DNA of 64,000 nucleotides from an uncultured Myxococcales bacterium (GTDB taxonomy: Bacteria > Myxococcota_A > UBA9042 > CAIXZC01), in NCBI GenBank assembly GCA_903895725.1, contig CAITUV010000021.1:1-64000 (forward strand). Direction: 5' to 3'. The translations under genes and the position numbers were made by a program. This document shows, piece by piece, positions 44,201 through 51,293 of the stretch. A model generated the notes under the pieces. The model was given only the letters and a program-made list of their open reading frames with translations, was not told where the DNA came from and searched no databases. Numbering within the stretch: position 1 is the first letter of the stretch; the number at the start of each line of letters is the position of its first letter.

Positions 44201-46668
44201 CCCCGGCCGACCTGCCCACCGTCCGGCGGATCGAGGGACTCCTCAACGGCATGGAGCGGTTCGAGGAGCTTGCACGCTTCTACGACTCGGCGGCCCTCGA
44301 TTTCGAAGGGGCCCAGCGGGTCGAGTTCCTGCTCAAGTCGGCATACCTGAAGGAAAGCCGTCTGTCCGATCAGGCCGGTGCGGTCCAGGGATATCGCGAC
44401 GTGCTTGCCCTGGATCCGGAGGAGTCGCAGGCCCTCGAGCGCCTGGACGGCATGCTGGACAACCCGTTGCTGGCCCTGGCCGCCGTGGAGGTGCTAGAGC
44501 CGATCTACCGCCAGCGGAAAGACAACGAGAAGCTCGCCCGCCTGCTCAAGGTCAAGGCCTCTGAAGTGGAGGGAAGCCTCGATCGGGCCCAGATCCTGGC
44601 CGAGGCTGCCCTGCTCATGTCCGACATCCAGGGACGTGAGGTGGAGGCATTCGAGACCTACCTGTCCGCCATACGCCAGAAGCGATTCGAGACCCACGAC
44701 ATCCTCGTGGGGGCCGAACGCCTCGCCGAACAGCTGGGCCGGTGGCAGGATCTCGCCTCGGCACTCGAGCAGGTGTGCGCGGACAGCGGCTCCGACGAGC
44801 TCAAGCCCGACCTGCTCCGTCGATTGTCGCTCATCTACCTCGAGAAGATGGGCAACGCCAACCTCTCGGAGCTCAAACTGCGGGAGATCCTGCACCTGGA
44901 CCCGGACAACCTCTTCGCCCTGCAGCTTCTCTCCCAGGTTCTGGAACGACTCCAGGAGCCGGAGGAGCAGCTCCTCGTCCTGGCCCGTCTCGGCGACATC
45001 GGAGTGGACCCGGAGCAGAAGAAGAGCTTCTATCTCGAGGCGGCCCGCATCGCACAGCAGGTGGGACAGGATGACCGGGCCGGCGAGTTTTACAGCCAGG
45101 CGCTGCGCATCGCGCCCGATGACCTCGAGGCAATCCAGCGCCTCTCCGACGTCTACCGCAGGTCCGGCTCGTTCAAGGAGCTGGTGGAGCTGCTGGAACG
45201 CTGGGCCGGACTGCTCGAGGTCGACGAGGCAGCGGACCTGCTCCTCGAAGCGGCGCAGATCGCACGGGATCGGCTCAGTGCCCCCTCCAGGGCCATGGCC
45301 TTGTGCCGCCAGATTCTCGACCGAGACGAGGGGAACCGGGATGCGCTGCTCGTCATGTCCGACATCCTGCGCGGCCAGGACCGCCCGCAGGAGCTCGCCG
45401 CAACGCTCGAGAAGCTGGCGGAGCTGCTCGAGCCCGAGGAGAAGGTGGCCATCTACTGGGAGCTCAAGGAGCTGGCCATCCAGACCGGCGATTCCGAAGC
45501 CGCAGTCGCGTACCTCCAGAAGATTATCGAGATCGATCCCACCAACGAGGGTGCGGTCGAGGCCAAGCTCGACCTCCTGCGAGGCGGCGAAGACCTCTAC
45601 TCGCTGGTCGCAACCCTGGAAGACCAGGCCCGTCGCTCCGACGACCCCGTGCGCCGCATCGAGCTGCTCTACCAGGCAGCCGTCACCCTGGCCGACGAGG
45701 TCGGAGACCCGGTCGCAGCGCTGGAGAAGCTACGCTCTCTCCGGGAGCTCGCCCCGGACAACGTCCAGGCCGTCCGGAAGACCGCCCAGATCCTGGTCCA
45801 GCAGCATGACTTTGCTGCCGCGGTCGAAACCTGGGAGGAGTTGGCCCGCCTCGTGACCGACCCCACGGAGAAGGGAGACAGCTTCCGGGCTGCAGCCCGG
45901 GTGGCCCTCAACGACCTCGCCGACGCGGACCGTGGGCTCTTCCTGGCCCTCCAGGCACTGGCTGCGGAACCGGAATCGGACGATGCCGCCGACATGGAGA
46001 GCCTGGCGCTCGAGCGGCTGCAGCGCTACGAGGAGCTCACCCAGACCCTGTTGGCCCGCGTGAAGAAGACCCAGGAGCCCGCACGGCGGGCCGACCTGGC
46101 CAAGCGGCTCGCCCTCGCGTACCGGGACGGGCTCAACCGGGAGGACCTCTTCCTCAATTGGACCGAGGAGGCGCACAAGGCCAAGGAGGATCCGGAGCTG
46201 GTCGACGAGATGCTGCGGCACTACCGCAAGCAGAAGAACTTGCCCCGAGTGGCACCGCTGCTCGAATGGCGGGTGTCGTGGCTCACCCAGCGCAAGCAGC
46301 TCAAGGAGGTGCCGGCCCTGCTGTTCGAGCTGGCCGAGGTGCTCAAGGCCATCGACCGGCCGGATGACGCGCTCCAGGCCCTGGCCCGCTGCCTCGATAT
46401 CGACGGCTCCTTCCTGCCGGCCCTGTTCCTGTCCGCCTCGCTGCGGGTCGAGCAGGGACGCACCGAAGAGGCCCTTCCGATCCTTCAGACCCTCCTGCTG
46501 CGGATCAACGAGCTGGAAAGCAAGGACCAGAAGGTCGAGGTTTACCTCTCCCTGGCCCGCCTCAACATCGAGAAGGGAGACAAGAAGAAGGCCAAGACCT
46601 ACCTCACCCGCCTCCTGTCCATCGACAAGGCCCACCCCGAAGCCAAAGAGCTGCTGGGCTCGCTCTAG
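35275..46668 (+). CDS. giant cytoplasmic TPR-repeat protein (3797 residues)
   Basis: One uninterrupted reading frame of 11.4 kb. Almost the entire length consists of degenerate 34-residue TPR-like helical pairs, recognisable by recurring motifs such as WDRLVEVL, LDPxN, ALERLxxLY and AAxxWERVL. There is no signal peptide or membrane helix, and no catalytic domain was recognised, so it is probably a large solenoid scaffold. The composition is rich in Glu, Leu, Arg and Asp. Proteins of this size and type occur in myxobacterial-type genomes with unknown roles. GGGAG lies 6 nt before ATG 35275. It has its own promoter and appears monocistronic. Confidence 0.9.
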   Translation: MARKEELLDKVKKSPTDKAALDTLVGSMAQRGDFQALYEGLQEVVEGISDSDVLAEFKSRLVEIVRKHLDAAGDAVLAANLKLRLAGLLYGSDPKEALILVTEAFERLPSEEVAQRAVFMLTEMKLALFVTQLLRQKATAETGTERRADTLFQLGHAALASHNLHLASESFRMLGKEYKGWADKAREGQAQVDAAVVEAEQQVGQLESQLSSATDIERAVLKGKLGRKLVSLGRLDEGIPLIEEALDQNPGEELFVELAEGYKASEKWDRLVELVEQWTERVKDDGARQELLKERVRVFMLKLGDQKKGAAALDDLYKRYPGNPDVVEFCVNVFSSVENFDALADLLGRARQDTRDRDQERRYLEWEAALKWRKLGDLEEAERLYRRIKSIDPRNEPALLFYEEYCRAHKDYRKLYSVLSTRASLVPDSQKVRLLKAMADVAAGELAQPDRAIDSLKKVLVLDPADEDAFERLATLLVDTRRWHAVIEHYSARLDRLADDQLERRIDLLRRMLDIYTSKDKLPVPEMEVTIHRRILQADPQNRDSIDALEDYYRKNSRWGELIEVLERRVELESDSKVLLALHKEIARILVESQHQEQSAIPHLEQVVSLAPKDDEALKLLARAYRTRGDYEKFFDLGKRQLTSARGQDRKELLEELATIAIERLSLEDEGADLLEKLFAADPKHPWAFRRLRQLYDKLERYDALAELYQRAVEKSTGAAQRENRERLALLLAEKLDRRGEAGDVFRKLLAEDPNNRQVRQHLQRILAQTGEFSELLQMFKQEGNLPGLLRFLDEFRQKETDIDRARIAGLEMVRVTQEVLKDKAKQRQVLDSLLDQFPQDVELARMALAALPEGKPGLEAARPLSILAEHATGEEKQEAALKLAEALEQAGEAETAYTRTVRLFLEGVKASDLSLMKTVVDRAERSDSLEGLARLMVDLLGDAPPDVQERLALETASVFKVRLKDPARAKQVLEEQLARTADSLEVLRELERLYMATSSWEDFERVVRAMADLTPELDARRVELHKLAQLYEEIVTEPEKAAAVYRELRELDPSDLDAFAGLKRALEELESWEALAEVLEEELQVAPPDQVREDLLQLASLLDSKLGKKDAAAQTWERVFDQWPDDEDAWGNIRRLFDEGEALAQVLPLLERRYEGAGEWSSLVEVLARKAQVAQEDQERFDTLSRCADILEDKLKQPGDSFDNLVLMSAIAPEAPGLLERLERTGRASDRLADLADVCKGLLSIGESEFTAQAPLPEELDQPVALLLADLALALADVPVAILALQRARLSAPSDIPLFERLEVLLEQSDRHADLLALLEEKKDYVWEEDEKRALYLRLANLLAEKLNREEDSIPWVEELHALAPEDEEVDSRLERLYTGYERWPELAALLQTRLARLEDEPRRLVAFQLAVLHRDQLGDIESAFQLLADIVAQEPGNSDFLEALARLLHMNEAQGYETVALKAAAVLEPIVQDAGEWARLAEVLEVKARLSVESQAAAAAWHALGRLQADRLEDRQAGLESLALAVEADATRESFVEDLVALGRKIGATPRVIKALESGIGDVETSRHLEALRALSGALAETGSNPDLAARTLERLIELAADDIENYWSLDGLYETAGRTVDRIRVLVMAVEKIDGRKRADVLVTLAELQEGEGQRSDAVDSLTRAIDNPELLDDERRTLAFSLLEAALQAEERWYDLARTLEQRLRFARDAADKLDILFHLARVEEENLTNPDRAAAHYYAVIDADPINDRAFAALSRILETGGRHDALEDLLSTRSELVDDRNEKHALLLRLAKVRLYDLGNPERAVDALGSLVEDDVASDEVIELLELIFSDHAEAGFRASQLLESLFEKGGQHERLAEVYKAQIDRYPQEVDRVERYRTLALLYEKQFKDTDAAFLYMSQAFKLEPTSESIHDGLVAHARERGSFDELFDIYLDVLVQLEEAEGRNNLRRKMVGIYHDELKDLEHAELIYRDMLDDEPGNPFAIERLQGLYAQQENWDRLVEVLRMKVDSAPSDKARVAVLYEVASVYREKTADLVEALDVYERILQLDPSQADAYRGIESIHFEQGDLQGVAATLRRELMSRATPEERREVQLRLAALLAGELEQFSEASETLSQVLAAFPADPQGLEQLDEVVDRWDAPSEEAIGLLVSARTEAAQWDLLVGLYQKLAGRAPNDEERLDWLDKIYRVRVDAQKDSRGAFAATKVMLAIDPTSAERRQRLVDHALAVEETTDLLEFLEGLLEHDLVAGAEPEFEIRHLLAGLYADRAENRSAAAAHFEVVAEGPLEELATDSRQRLRPLYQDLEAWDKYVALMEQLGTLSTEAPVRRACLLEAAQVAGVTLEDSDKAHALLSSLVQEFPDDPVVVERFEALLVSLARVDELEEFLSGRIDRTGAPEERGAIRFRLGNLLLSQSGRIPEGVDELLTALQESPALAPIWTVLEHLASTDEIPDGERLKIAAGLEQAYPPTGAEEKVRRVLEMRLSLEEDAVEQNRIHLKLAELTKGSEPDVAFLHCAQSLKMFPGVQETEERLARLADAASLHADYRDVLTEVAELAGDNALLVRYLHQAAQLDAGVLRNPEAAATTWERVLSVDEYDRTALARLEEWYRNQKSFEQLAPILEKAIEIEDGAEGRIARGLDLALLYRQNLGDVEKARRWFEEIAHEPKVRPEVCAHLEGIYRELEEWETLSDLLMQVKDEVTDPEARREVLLKLAHLNEEFLDNREEAFHRYGELLEDQPNDLEGLSGRRRCGVALEDWDAVAQADEVLVEKGDASEVPALRQELASILLERLGRKGDGLKWLAPLLSDPPLSETITELAMSQLVDPEIGAEVAELLEPALDVSDELAALVRLYETRLELLTSVEDRLPLVLKAIDVLSDRMGDQEKPFALAAGLLELSPANPELTSRLQRLAEKSGRWDRYVETLAGAFDFASGAAQFVTLGTLLAQACQDRLSNAEAALEWCRRILVEAPADLPTVRRIEGLLNGMERFEELARFYDSAALDFEGAQRVEFLLKSAYLKESRLSDQAGAVQGYRDVLALDPEESQALERLDGMLDNPLLALAAVEVLEPIYRQRKDNEKLARLLKVKASEVEGSLDRAQILAEAALLMSDIQGREVEAFETYLSAIRQKRFETHDILVGAERLAEQLGRWQDLASALEQVCADSGSDELKPDLLRRLSLIYLEKMGNANLSELKLREILHLDPDNLFALQLLSQVLERLQEPEEQLLVLARLGDIGVDPEQKKSFYLEAARIAQQVGQDDRAGEFYSQALRIAPDDLEAIQRLSDVYRRSGSFKELVELLERWAGLLEVDEAADLLLEAAQIARDRLSAPSRAMALCRQILDRDEGNRDALLVMSDILRGQDRPQELAATLEKLAELLEPEEKVAIYWELKELAIQTGDSEAAVAYLQKIIEIDPTNEGAVEAKLDLLRGGEDLYSLVATLEDQARRSDDPVRRIELLYQAAVTLADEVGDPVAALEKLRSLRELAPDNVQAVRKTAQILVQQHDFAAAVETWEELARLVTDPTEKGDSFRAAARVALNDLADADRGLFLALQALAAEPESDDAADMESLALERLQRYEELTQTLLARVKKTQEPARRADLAKRLALAYRDGLNREDLFLNWTEEAHKAKEDPELVDEMLRHYRKQKNLPRVAPLLEWRVSWLTQRKQLKEVPALLFELAEVLKAIDRPDDALQALARCLDIDGSFLPALFLSASLRVEQGRTEEALPILQTLLLRINELESKDQKVEVYLSLARLNIEKGDKKKAKTYLTRLLSIDKAHPEAKELLGSL

Positions 46669-46750
46669 AGAATCGATCGCCTGGACGGCCTCGGCGGGGT
46701 GCGCACACGCGAGACATCACCAATGCCACATGAGACATCCGCCGAGACAC

Positions 46751-46764
46751 TGTGACATGTCACA
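46751..46764. repeat. 14-bp perfect palindrome TGTGACATGTCACA
   Basis: A perfect palindrome with TGTGA/TCACA half-sites spaced by 4 bp, resembling CRP-type half-sites but with the wrong spacing for CRP. The same half-site sequence recurs in the inverted repeat 75 bp further on. Confidence 0.6.
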
Positions 46765-46839
46765 CCCCCTCCCCCCGGTGCAGACCTCGCCCTCCTCGAG
46801 CAATCTCTCCCTCTGCTGACAACGATTAGAAAAGGTGGG

Positions 46840-46883
46840 GGTGTGACACCGGCGGGCGTTGCCACATCCGCCGGTGTCACACC
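46840..46883. repeat. inverted repeat with perfect 16-bp arms
   Basis: Arms GGTGTGACACCGGCGG and CCGCCGGTGTCACACC surround a 12-bp loop. On the minus strand a short TTTT follows 6 nt later, so it may terminate the outer-membrane protein transcript. Confidence 0.75.
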
Positions 46884-47079
46884 AACTTGTCCCACAGCGA
46901 CGTCCCCCCTGGACGTGTGGAACGCGTCATGGCTGACGCATCGGTGCGGCCGCAAGGGCCTCAAAGAACCGACAGGTCGGGACGGTCCTTGGTGGTCGTT
47001 CAGGTGGGTCTGGACCGCCCAACCCAACACTTAATAAGGGGAAAAAAGTGTGCCAGATCCCGCCCTGCTCGAAAAAAAA

Positions 47080-48390
47080 TCAGTGCCAGAAGCCGACGCC
47101 GAGGCCCCAGTTGTAGTAGCGCGGGGCCAGGTCGAACGACATGCCCGCCCTCAAGTCCCAGTAGAAGAGCCGGAACAGCCGCAGGTCCAGCCCCACCGTC
47201 CCATGGGGCCTCATCTCGGTCTCCTCGAGCCGGGGAGGCTCCAGGTAGCTTCCTCCGCGGATGACCAGGCGGTTGCTCCACACCTCCGACTCGAGCCCCG
47301 CGTGGACCGACAGGCTGCCGGTCCTGCCGCTCTCCGCCCGGCGGCCTCCCGCAAAGGGTGAGGCCCCCACGGCCCCGGGCGGGGCGGGACCGCAGAAGAC
47401 CAGGTCGAACGCAGCAAGGATGTATCGCCGGTTCAACGGGGGAGAGTCCGCAGGCTGGGCGGCCCCCTCGCCCTGGGGGGTGGGTTCTGCCGCCCTCACG
47501 GCTTTGTCCTCCCGCCGCTGGTTGTAGGGGTGCCCTCCGAAGCTGTGATAGAACGAGACTCCGGTGGCGATGCGCCACGGAATGCGCACCGAGTCCGGCA
47601 GCGGGGCCGAGGCCAGGTCCTGGTCGATCTTGTCCCGCTTGGACGAGTCGATGAGGATCGGGAAGCGGATGCTGGTCCCGAGGCGGATGGGGAGCTTCAG
47701 CGGACGCCAGAGGACTCCGCTCTCGAGCCCCCCCCCGTTCCACTTGACGGTCCCGGTCTGCTTCCAATCGGCCCGTTTCCCTTCGGCCGCCTGGTCGATC
47801 CACGAGATGACCTCGAGCCCTCCCCCGCCAACCCCGGCACCGACCACGAGCTGCTCCTGCAGGAAGGCGAAGGCCGCTCCCAGGTAGCCGTAGGTGAATG
47901 CGTAGGTCAGCCGGTTGTCGCCGGACTCGGCGGCAAAGGTATCCGAGTTGAGCCAGAGGCCGACCCCCAACCGCCCGAACTGGAGGCCGGCGCCAAGATT
48001 GATCCCCAGATAGCCGTCCCCCTCCCCGGCGTACAGGCCGTCGTTGTCGATGTCGGCATCGGTTCCCGGAACCAGGATGAGCCAGTCGAGGTTGAAATCC
48101 CAGTCGAACCAGTCCGAGGACCAGGCATATCGGTTGGCCAGGGACGCCGTGTTGAGAAGCCCCCCTTGCGTGCCTTCGGCGACCGCAGTGTAGGCCCCCC
48201 CCAGTCCGAGCACTCGGGACGAGGAGATCACGGGCCCCCGAAAGACGTCGACCGTGGTCCCCGCCGACTCCTGTGCCCGGGCCGGGCATCCAGCGGGCAG
48301 AACCAGGAAGAAGAGCAGAACCGAGGCGGCCAGAATGGCCCGCGCAAGCAGGCTGAGAGCACCGGCCCGTCTCGACTGGCGCACGCACAT
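47080..48390 (-). CDS. outer-membrane beta-barrel-like protein
   Basis: A 436-residue exported protein. The signal peptide covers about 1-40 (LARAILAASVLLFFLVLPAG). The mature part begins with RGPVISSSRVLGLGGAYTAV, a pattern shared with PorV/FadL-like and conjugal-transfer-type barrels, and continues with amphipathic beta-strands ending in FWH, an aromatic C-terminus of outer-membrane proteins. A Pro/Glu/Arg-rich loop lies at about 300-330. Its function is unknown. AGGAGGG precedes ATG 48390. It is divergent from the FAM20-like kinase gene. Confidence 0.75.
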   Translation of the reverse strand: MCVRQSRRAGALSLLARAILAASVLLFFLVLPAGCPARAQESAGTTVDVFRGPVISSSRVLGLGGAYTAVAEGTQGGLLNTASLANRYAWSSDWFDWDFNLDWLILVPGTDADIDNDGLYAGEGDGYLGINLGAGLQFGRLGVGLWLNSDTFAAESGDNRLTYAFTYGYLGAAFAFLQEQLVVGAGVGGGGLEVISWIDQAAEGKRADWKQTGTVKWNGGGLESGVLWRPLKLPIRLGTSIRFPILIDSSKRDKIDQDLASAPLPDSVRIPWRIATGVSFYHSFGGHPYNQRREDKAVRAAEPTPQGEGAAQPADSPPLNRRYILAAFDLVFCGPAPPGAVGASPFAGGRRAESGRTGSLSVHAGLESEVWSNRLVIRGGSYLEPPRLEETEMRPHGTVGLDLRLFRLFYWDLRAGMSFDLAPRYYNWGLGVGFWH

Positions 48391-48404
48391 TCGGGGTGCC
48401 CTCC

Positions 48405-48433
48405 TTGGCCCGACCGGGCAATCGTGCTACTAT
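48405..48433 (+). promoter_or_regulatory. promoter of the secreted kinase operon
   Basis: TTGGCC (48405-48410), 17 bp, TACTAT (48428-48433), 27 bp before the TTG start. Confidence 0.6.
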
Positions 48434-48459
48434 ACCACGACCGTTTGGGAGGTGGTATC

Positions 48460-50403
48460 TTGCACTCGCCCTTTCCTCTTCTCCTGGTGCTCGTGACATC
48501 CCTGTTCCCGCTGCCCGGGACAGGCGAAGCCGCAGCGTTCGTCCCGGTCCTTCTCCCGCCCGCAGTGGCCGGTCAGTCCCCCGGTGGATCACCGCAGACC
48601 GCACGAAACGTGCTGGTGCTCGCCATGGCAGCGGATTCGAGCCAGGTGCTCCTGGCCGAGCAGAAGACCGAGAGCTCGATCACCCTGCGGGTCACGGATC
48701 GGCTCGGGGTCACGGTGGAGACCGAGCTGGTCCGCTTCCAGTCGGCCGAATCGGCCCCGCAGTTCACGGCGGAGGAGCTGAGCGGCCTGGACAAGACCCG
48801 GGCAATCCTCAAGAAGCTCAACCTCAAGAAGGCCGTCCGGTCCTTCCTGGCCCCGGACGACAAGGCGCTGGTATCGCTCCGATTCGAGAAGGACGGATAT
48901 CACCTGGCGCTGGTCACGTCGGCTGGAGAGAACGAGCTCCTCCTGCTTCCTGCACGGGCCGACTTCGACATCGGTTCGTGGTTCTCCCCGGACGGAAAGA
49001 CGCTCTATCTGGCCGGCTGGCGGGACGACGACGGCCCCGGGGACCAGAGCCCGGCCGGAGTGCTCCAGATCTCTCCGGTGACGGCCGAGGCGGCCCTTGC
49101 CCCCGCTCGAATCGACGAGGTTCTGCTGCGGGACGCCCGCCTGCTCCTCGACGGCCGTCGCTTTGCCCGGGCAGCCGAGACCGTCTCCCGAGCGCTCGAC
49201 CGCAACTCAAGCATCGATGCGCTCGAGCTGAGCGCCCGTGCGCTCGCGTACGCGGGTAAATGGAAGGAATCCGCGGCCGCGTACCAGTCCCTGGCGGACA
49301 GCCAGGAGGCACCGGCCAAGGAAGCGCTCGGCCGCCTGCAGCATTCGCCCCTGGTCCGGGAGGCACTCCTGCGCAACCTGGACATCGGCCACGACAAGTC
49401 CCTGGCCTTCAAGGCAGCCAAGGGGTTCGAGGGCACGACCGTCTGGGTCAAGGTGAAGGACTCCACGGGTCGGAACATCGCCATTTTCAAGCCCACCAAC
49501 GGCAACACCTACCACCGGGGCGAGGTGTTCACCTACCAGATGGCCAAGATCCTGGGCCTCGAGGAGATGTATCCCGTCACGATCCTCTACACGCTCGATG
49601 CCGCAGGCTGCAAGAAGCTCGAGGAAGCCCTGTCCGAAACCGCGTACAAAGGCCCCAAGGAAGGCAACCGGAAGCTGGTGCTCTCGCGCTGCCGCAAGGG
49701 GCAGCTCGAGGGGGCCGTCAAGGAGTGGGTGCTCGACTTTCAGTTCTACCAGGCCATCGGGAAGTCGGACCGCCTGAAGAAGTCCGCCCTGTTCCGTCAC
49801 CTGACCCGGGAAGGAGCGTTCCCCGAAAAGGGGAAGATGGTCAAGGTCACCACCAAGACCCGCCTCTACAAGCCGGACAACTGCAAGTCCGCCACCTACA
49901 CCGGGGACATCGAGCTGGCCGGCCTGGCACGGGACCTCAGCGACATGCTCGTCATGGACGTGCTCAACGCCAACGAGGATCGCTTCCCCGGTGCCAATGT
50001 CCACTTCAAGTCGCTGACGACAACGCGCGAGGTCAAGACGTGCGAGTTCGACTTCGGGGAATCCCGGCTTTACTCGCTCGACAACGGAGCGACGTTCAAG
50101 GGGACCTACTCCAACGGGTTCGTCGACTTCACCAAGCGGCTCAAGCCGACCCGTTTCCACCGGCGCACCTTCTACCGATTGTCGGCCATTGCGGACTATG
50201 TCGATGCCAAGCGTGCCATCCCGTTCTGCCTTTCCACCTGGGGGATAGGAACCCGGGAGGAGCTGACCGCGTTCCTCGCCCTGGACAAGGGGGACGACCA
50301 TCCCAGACGCAAGGTACCGTTCTCTCTCTTTGACTCGAACCTCCGGGCCGTGCTCAAGGTGATGCGGAAGCTCGAGGGGGACTCCGGCGCATGGTTCAGG
50401 TAG
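48460..50403 (+). CDS. exported TPR protein with FAM20C-like kinase domain
   Basis: A 647-residue protein beginning at TTG 48460 (GGGAGG 7 nt upstream) with a signal peptide (LLLVLVTSLFPLPGTGEAAA). Residues about 30-215 contain a propeller-like SPDGKTLYLAGW segment and a TPR pair. The C-terminal half (about 315-640) has a kinase-like pattern: FKPTNG with Lys344, a following helix with GEVFTYQMAK, then DVLNANEDR (Asp500, Asn505, Asp507) and LDNG (Asp541). The DxxxxNxDR plus DNG combination is the catalytic and metal-binding signature of FAM20/HipA-like kinases. It is therefore a plausible secreted protein or sugar kinase; HipA or a CotH-type kinase are the alternatives. It overlaps the next gene by 13 bp. 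Confidence 0.78.
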   Translation: MHSPFPLLLVLVTSLFPLPGTGEAAAFVPVLLPPAVAGQSPGGSPQTARNVLVLAMAADSSQVLLAEQKTESSITLRVTDRLGVTVETELVRFQSAESAPQFTAEELSGLDKTRAILKKLNLKKAVRSFLAPDDKALVSLRFEKDGYHLALVTSAGENELLLLPARADFDIGSWFSPDGKTLYLAGWRDDDGPGDQSPAGVLQISPVTAEAALAPARIDEVLLRDARLLLDGRRFARAAETVSRALDRNSSIDALELSARALAYAGKWKESAAAYQSLADSQEAPAKEALGRLQHSPLVREALLRNLDIGHDKSLAFKAAKGFEGTTVWVKVKDSTGRNIAIFKPTNGNTYHRGEVFTYQMAKILGLEEMYPVTILYTLDAAGCKKLEEALSETAYKGPKEGNRKLVLSRCRKGQLEGAVKEWVLDFQFYQAIGKSDRLKKSALFRHLTREGAFPEKGKMVKVTTKTRLYKPDNCKSATYTGDIELAGLARDLSDMLVMDVLNANEDRFPGANVHFKSLTTTREVKTCEFDFGESRLYSLDNGATFKGTYSNGFVDFTKRLKPTRFHRRTFYRLSAIADYVDAKRAIPFCLSTWGIGTREELTAFLALDKGDDHPRRKVPFSLFDSNLRAVLKVMRKLEGDSGAWFR

Positions 50404-51293
50404 GGCACATCCGGGGGGAAACCCAGGCTCTGGACGATGGAGAGCCTGCCATCCAGGCCGTCCGGAGAATCGCCCCCCTGTCGCAGAGTCAGGCTCGGCT
50501 CCTGTTCGAGACCGGCAAGGTGTTCGTCGGGAATTCCCCCTGCCTGGACTGGCGCACCTCGCTACAGGCCGGGAGCCGCGTCTCCGTGGACACGGACCGC
50601 CGCAGGCCGTCGAGGCAGCCGGGCCTGTCGGAAGACTCAGTCATTGAGCTGTCGCGCTCGCTCGTGGTCGTGAACAAGCCGCGGCTGCTGGTTTCGGTCC
50701 CTCCGACCCGCACCGGCGAGCCGACCTTGCTCGACCTCCTGGCCGACCTGCTGAAATCGCGGCCCGGCGCGCCGAGCCCGCTTGCGCTCCATCGACTGGA
50801 TCGGGAAACGTCCGGGCTGATGCTGTTCGGGATCTCCGGGGGCAACGTGGCCCCGCTCCGCCGGCAACTCGAACGCCATGAAGTGGAGCGGGAGTACTAT
50901 GCGGTCGTCGCAGGTGCCCCCGGGGACATGACCCTGGCAGAAACCATCGATGTGACCCGGGAGCGCTTCAATGGCCGCGAGACCCGCCGGTTCGCCGTGA
51001 CGGAGGTGGAGCCGGTCCGTCGGGAAGGCCCCGTTTCCCTGGTCCGTTGCCGCCCGCGCACGGGGAGATTCCACCAGATCCGCATTCAGCTTGCGGCGGC
51101 AGGATTTCCGCTCCTGGGGGAGAAGGAGCATCTTCCTCCCGGCTACCGCTCCCCCATCCCGGCACCGATGCTCGCGCTCCAGTCGTTCCGCCTGACGTTC
51201 CTGCACCCGGACCGGGGAGAAAGGGCATCCTATGAGCTGCCCGTGGACCCGTACCTCGACCAGCTGCTCAGGGCCGGAAGCGGGAGACCATGA
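50391..51293 (+). CDS. RluA-family RNA pseudouridine synthase
   Basis: A 300-residue enzyme with the catalytic motif HRLDRETSG (catalytic Asp137) and a C-terminal GRFHQIRIQLAAAGFPLLGE segment, both diagnostic of RluA. An S4-like N-terminal segment (SQSQARLLFETGKVFVG) may bind RNA. It isomerises uridine to pseudouridine in rRNA or tRNA; the site cannot be told from the sequence. The ATG lies inside the end of the kinase gene, and the stop overlaps the next gene (ATGA). Confidence 0.9.
   Translation: MVQVGHIRGETQALDDGEPAIQAVRRIAPLSQSQARLLFETGKVFVGNSPCLDWRTSLQAGSRVSVDTDRRRPSRQPGLSEDSVIELSRSLVVVNKPRLLVSVPPTRTGEPTLLDLLADLLKSRPGAPSPLALHRLDRETSGLMLFGISGGNVAPLRRQLERHEVEREYYAVVAGAPGDMTLAETIDVTRERFNGRETRRFAVTEVEPVRREGPVSLVRCRPRTGRFHQIRIQLAAAGFPLLGEKEHLPPGYRSPIPAPMLALQSFRLTFLHPDRGERASYELPVDPYLDQLLRAGSGRP

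Larger units (their letters stand above)
46669..47079. other. non-coding stretch of about 410 bp with palindromes
   Basis: No plausible gene. It holds the palindrome at 46751, the long inverted repeat at 46840 and several GAGACA/TGTGACA-type motifs. It separates converging genes. Confidence 0.6.

Noticed and set aside
46751..46764. CRP binding site
   Set aside because: TGTGA/TCACA half-sites are separated by 4 bp, not 6, and no target gene starts nearby.
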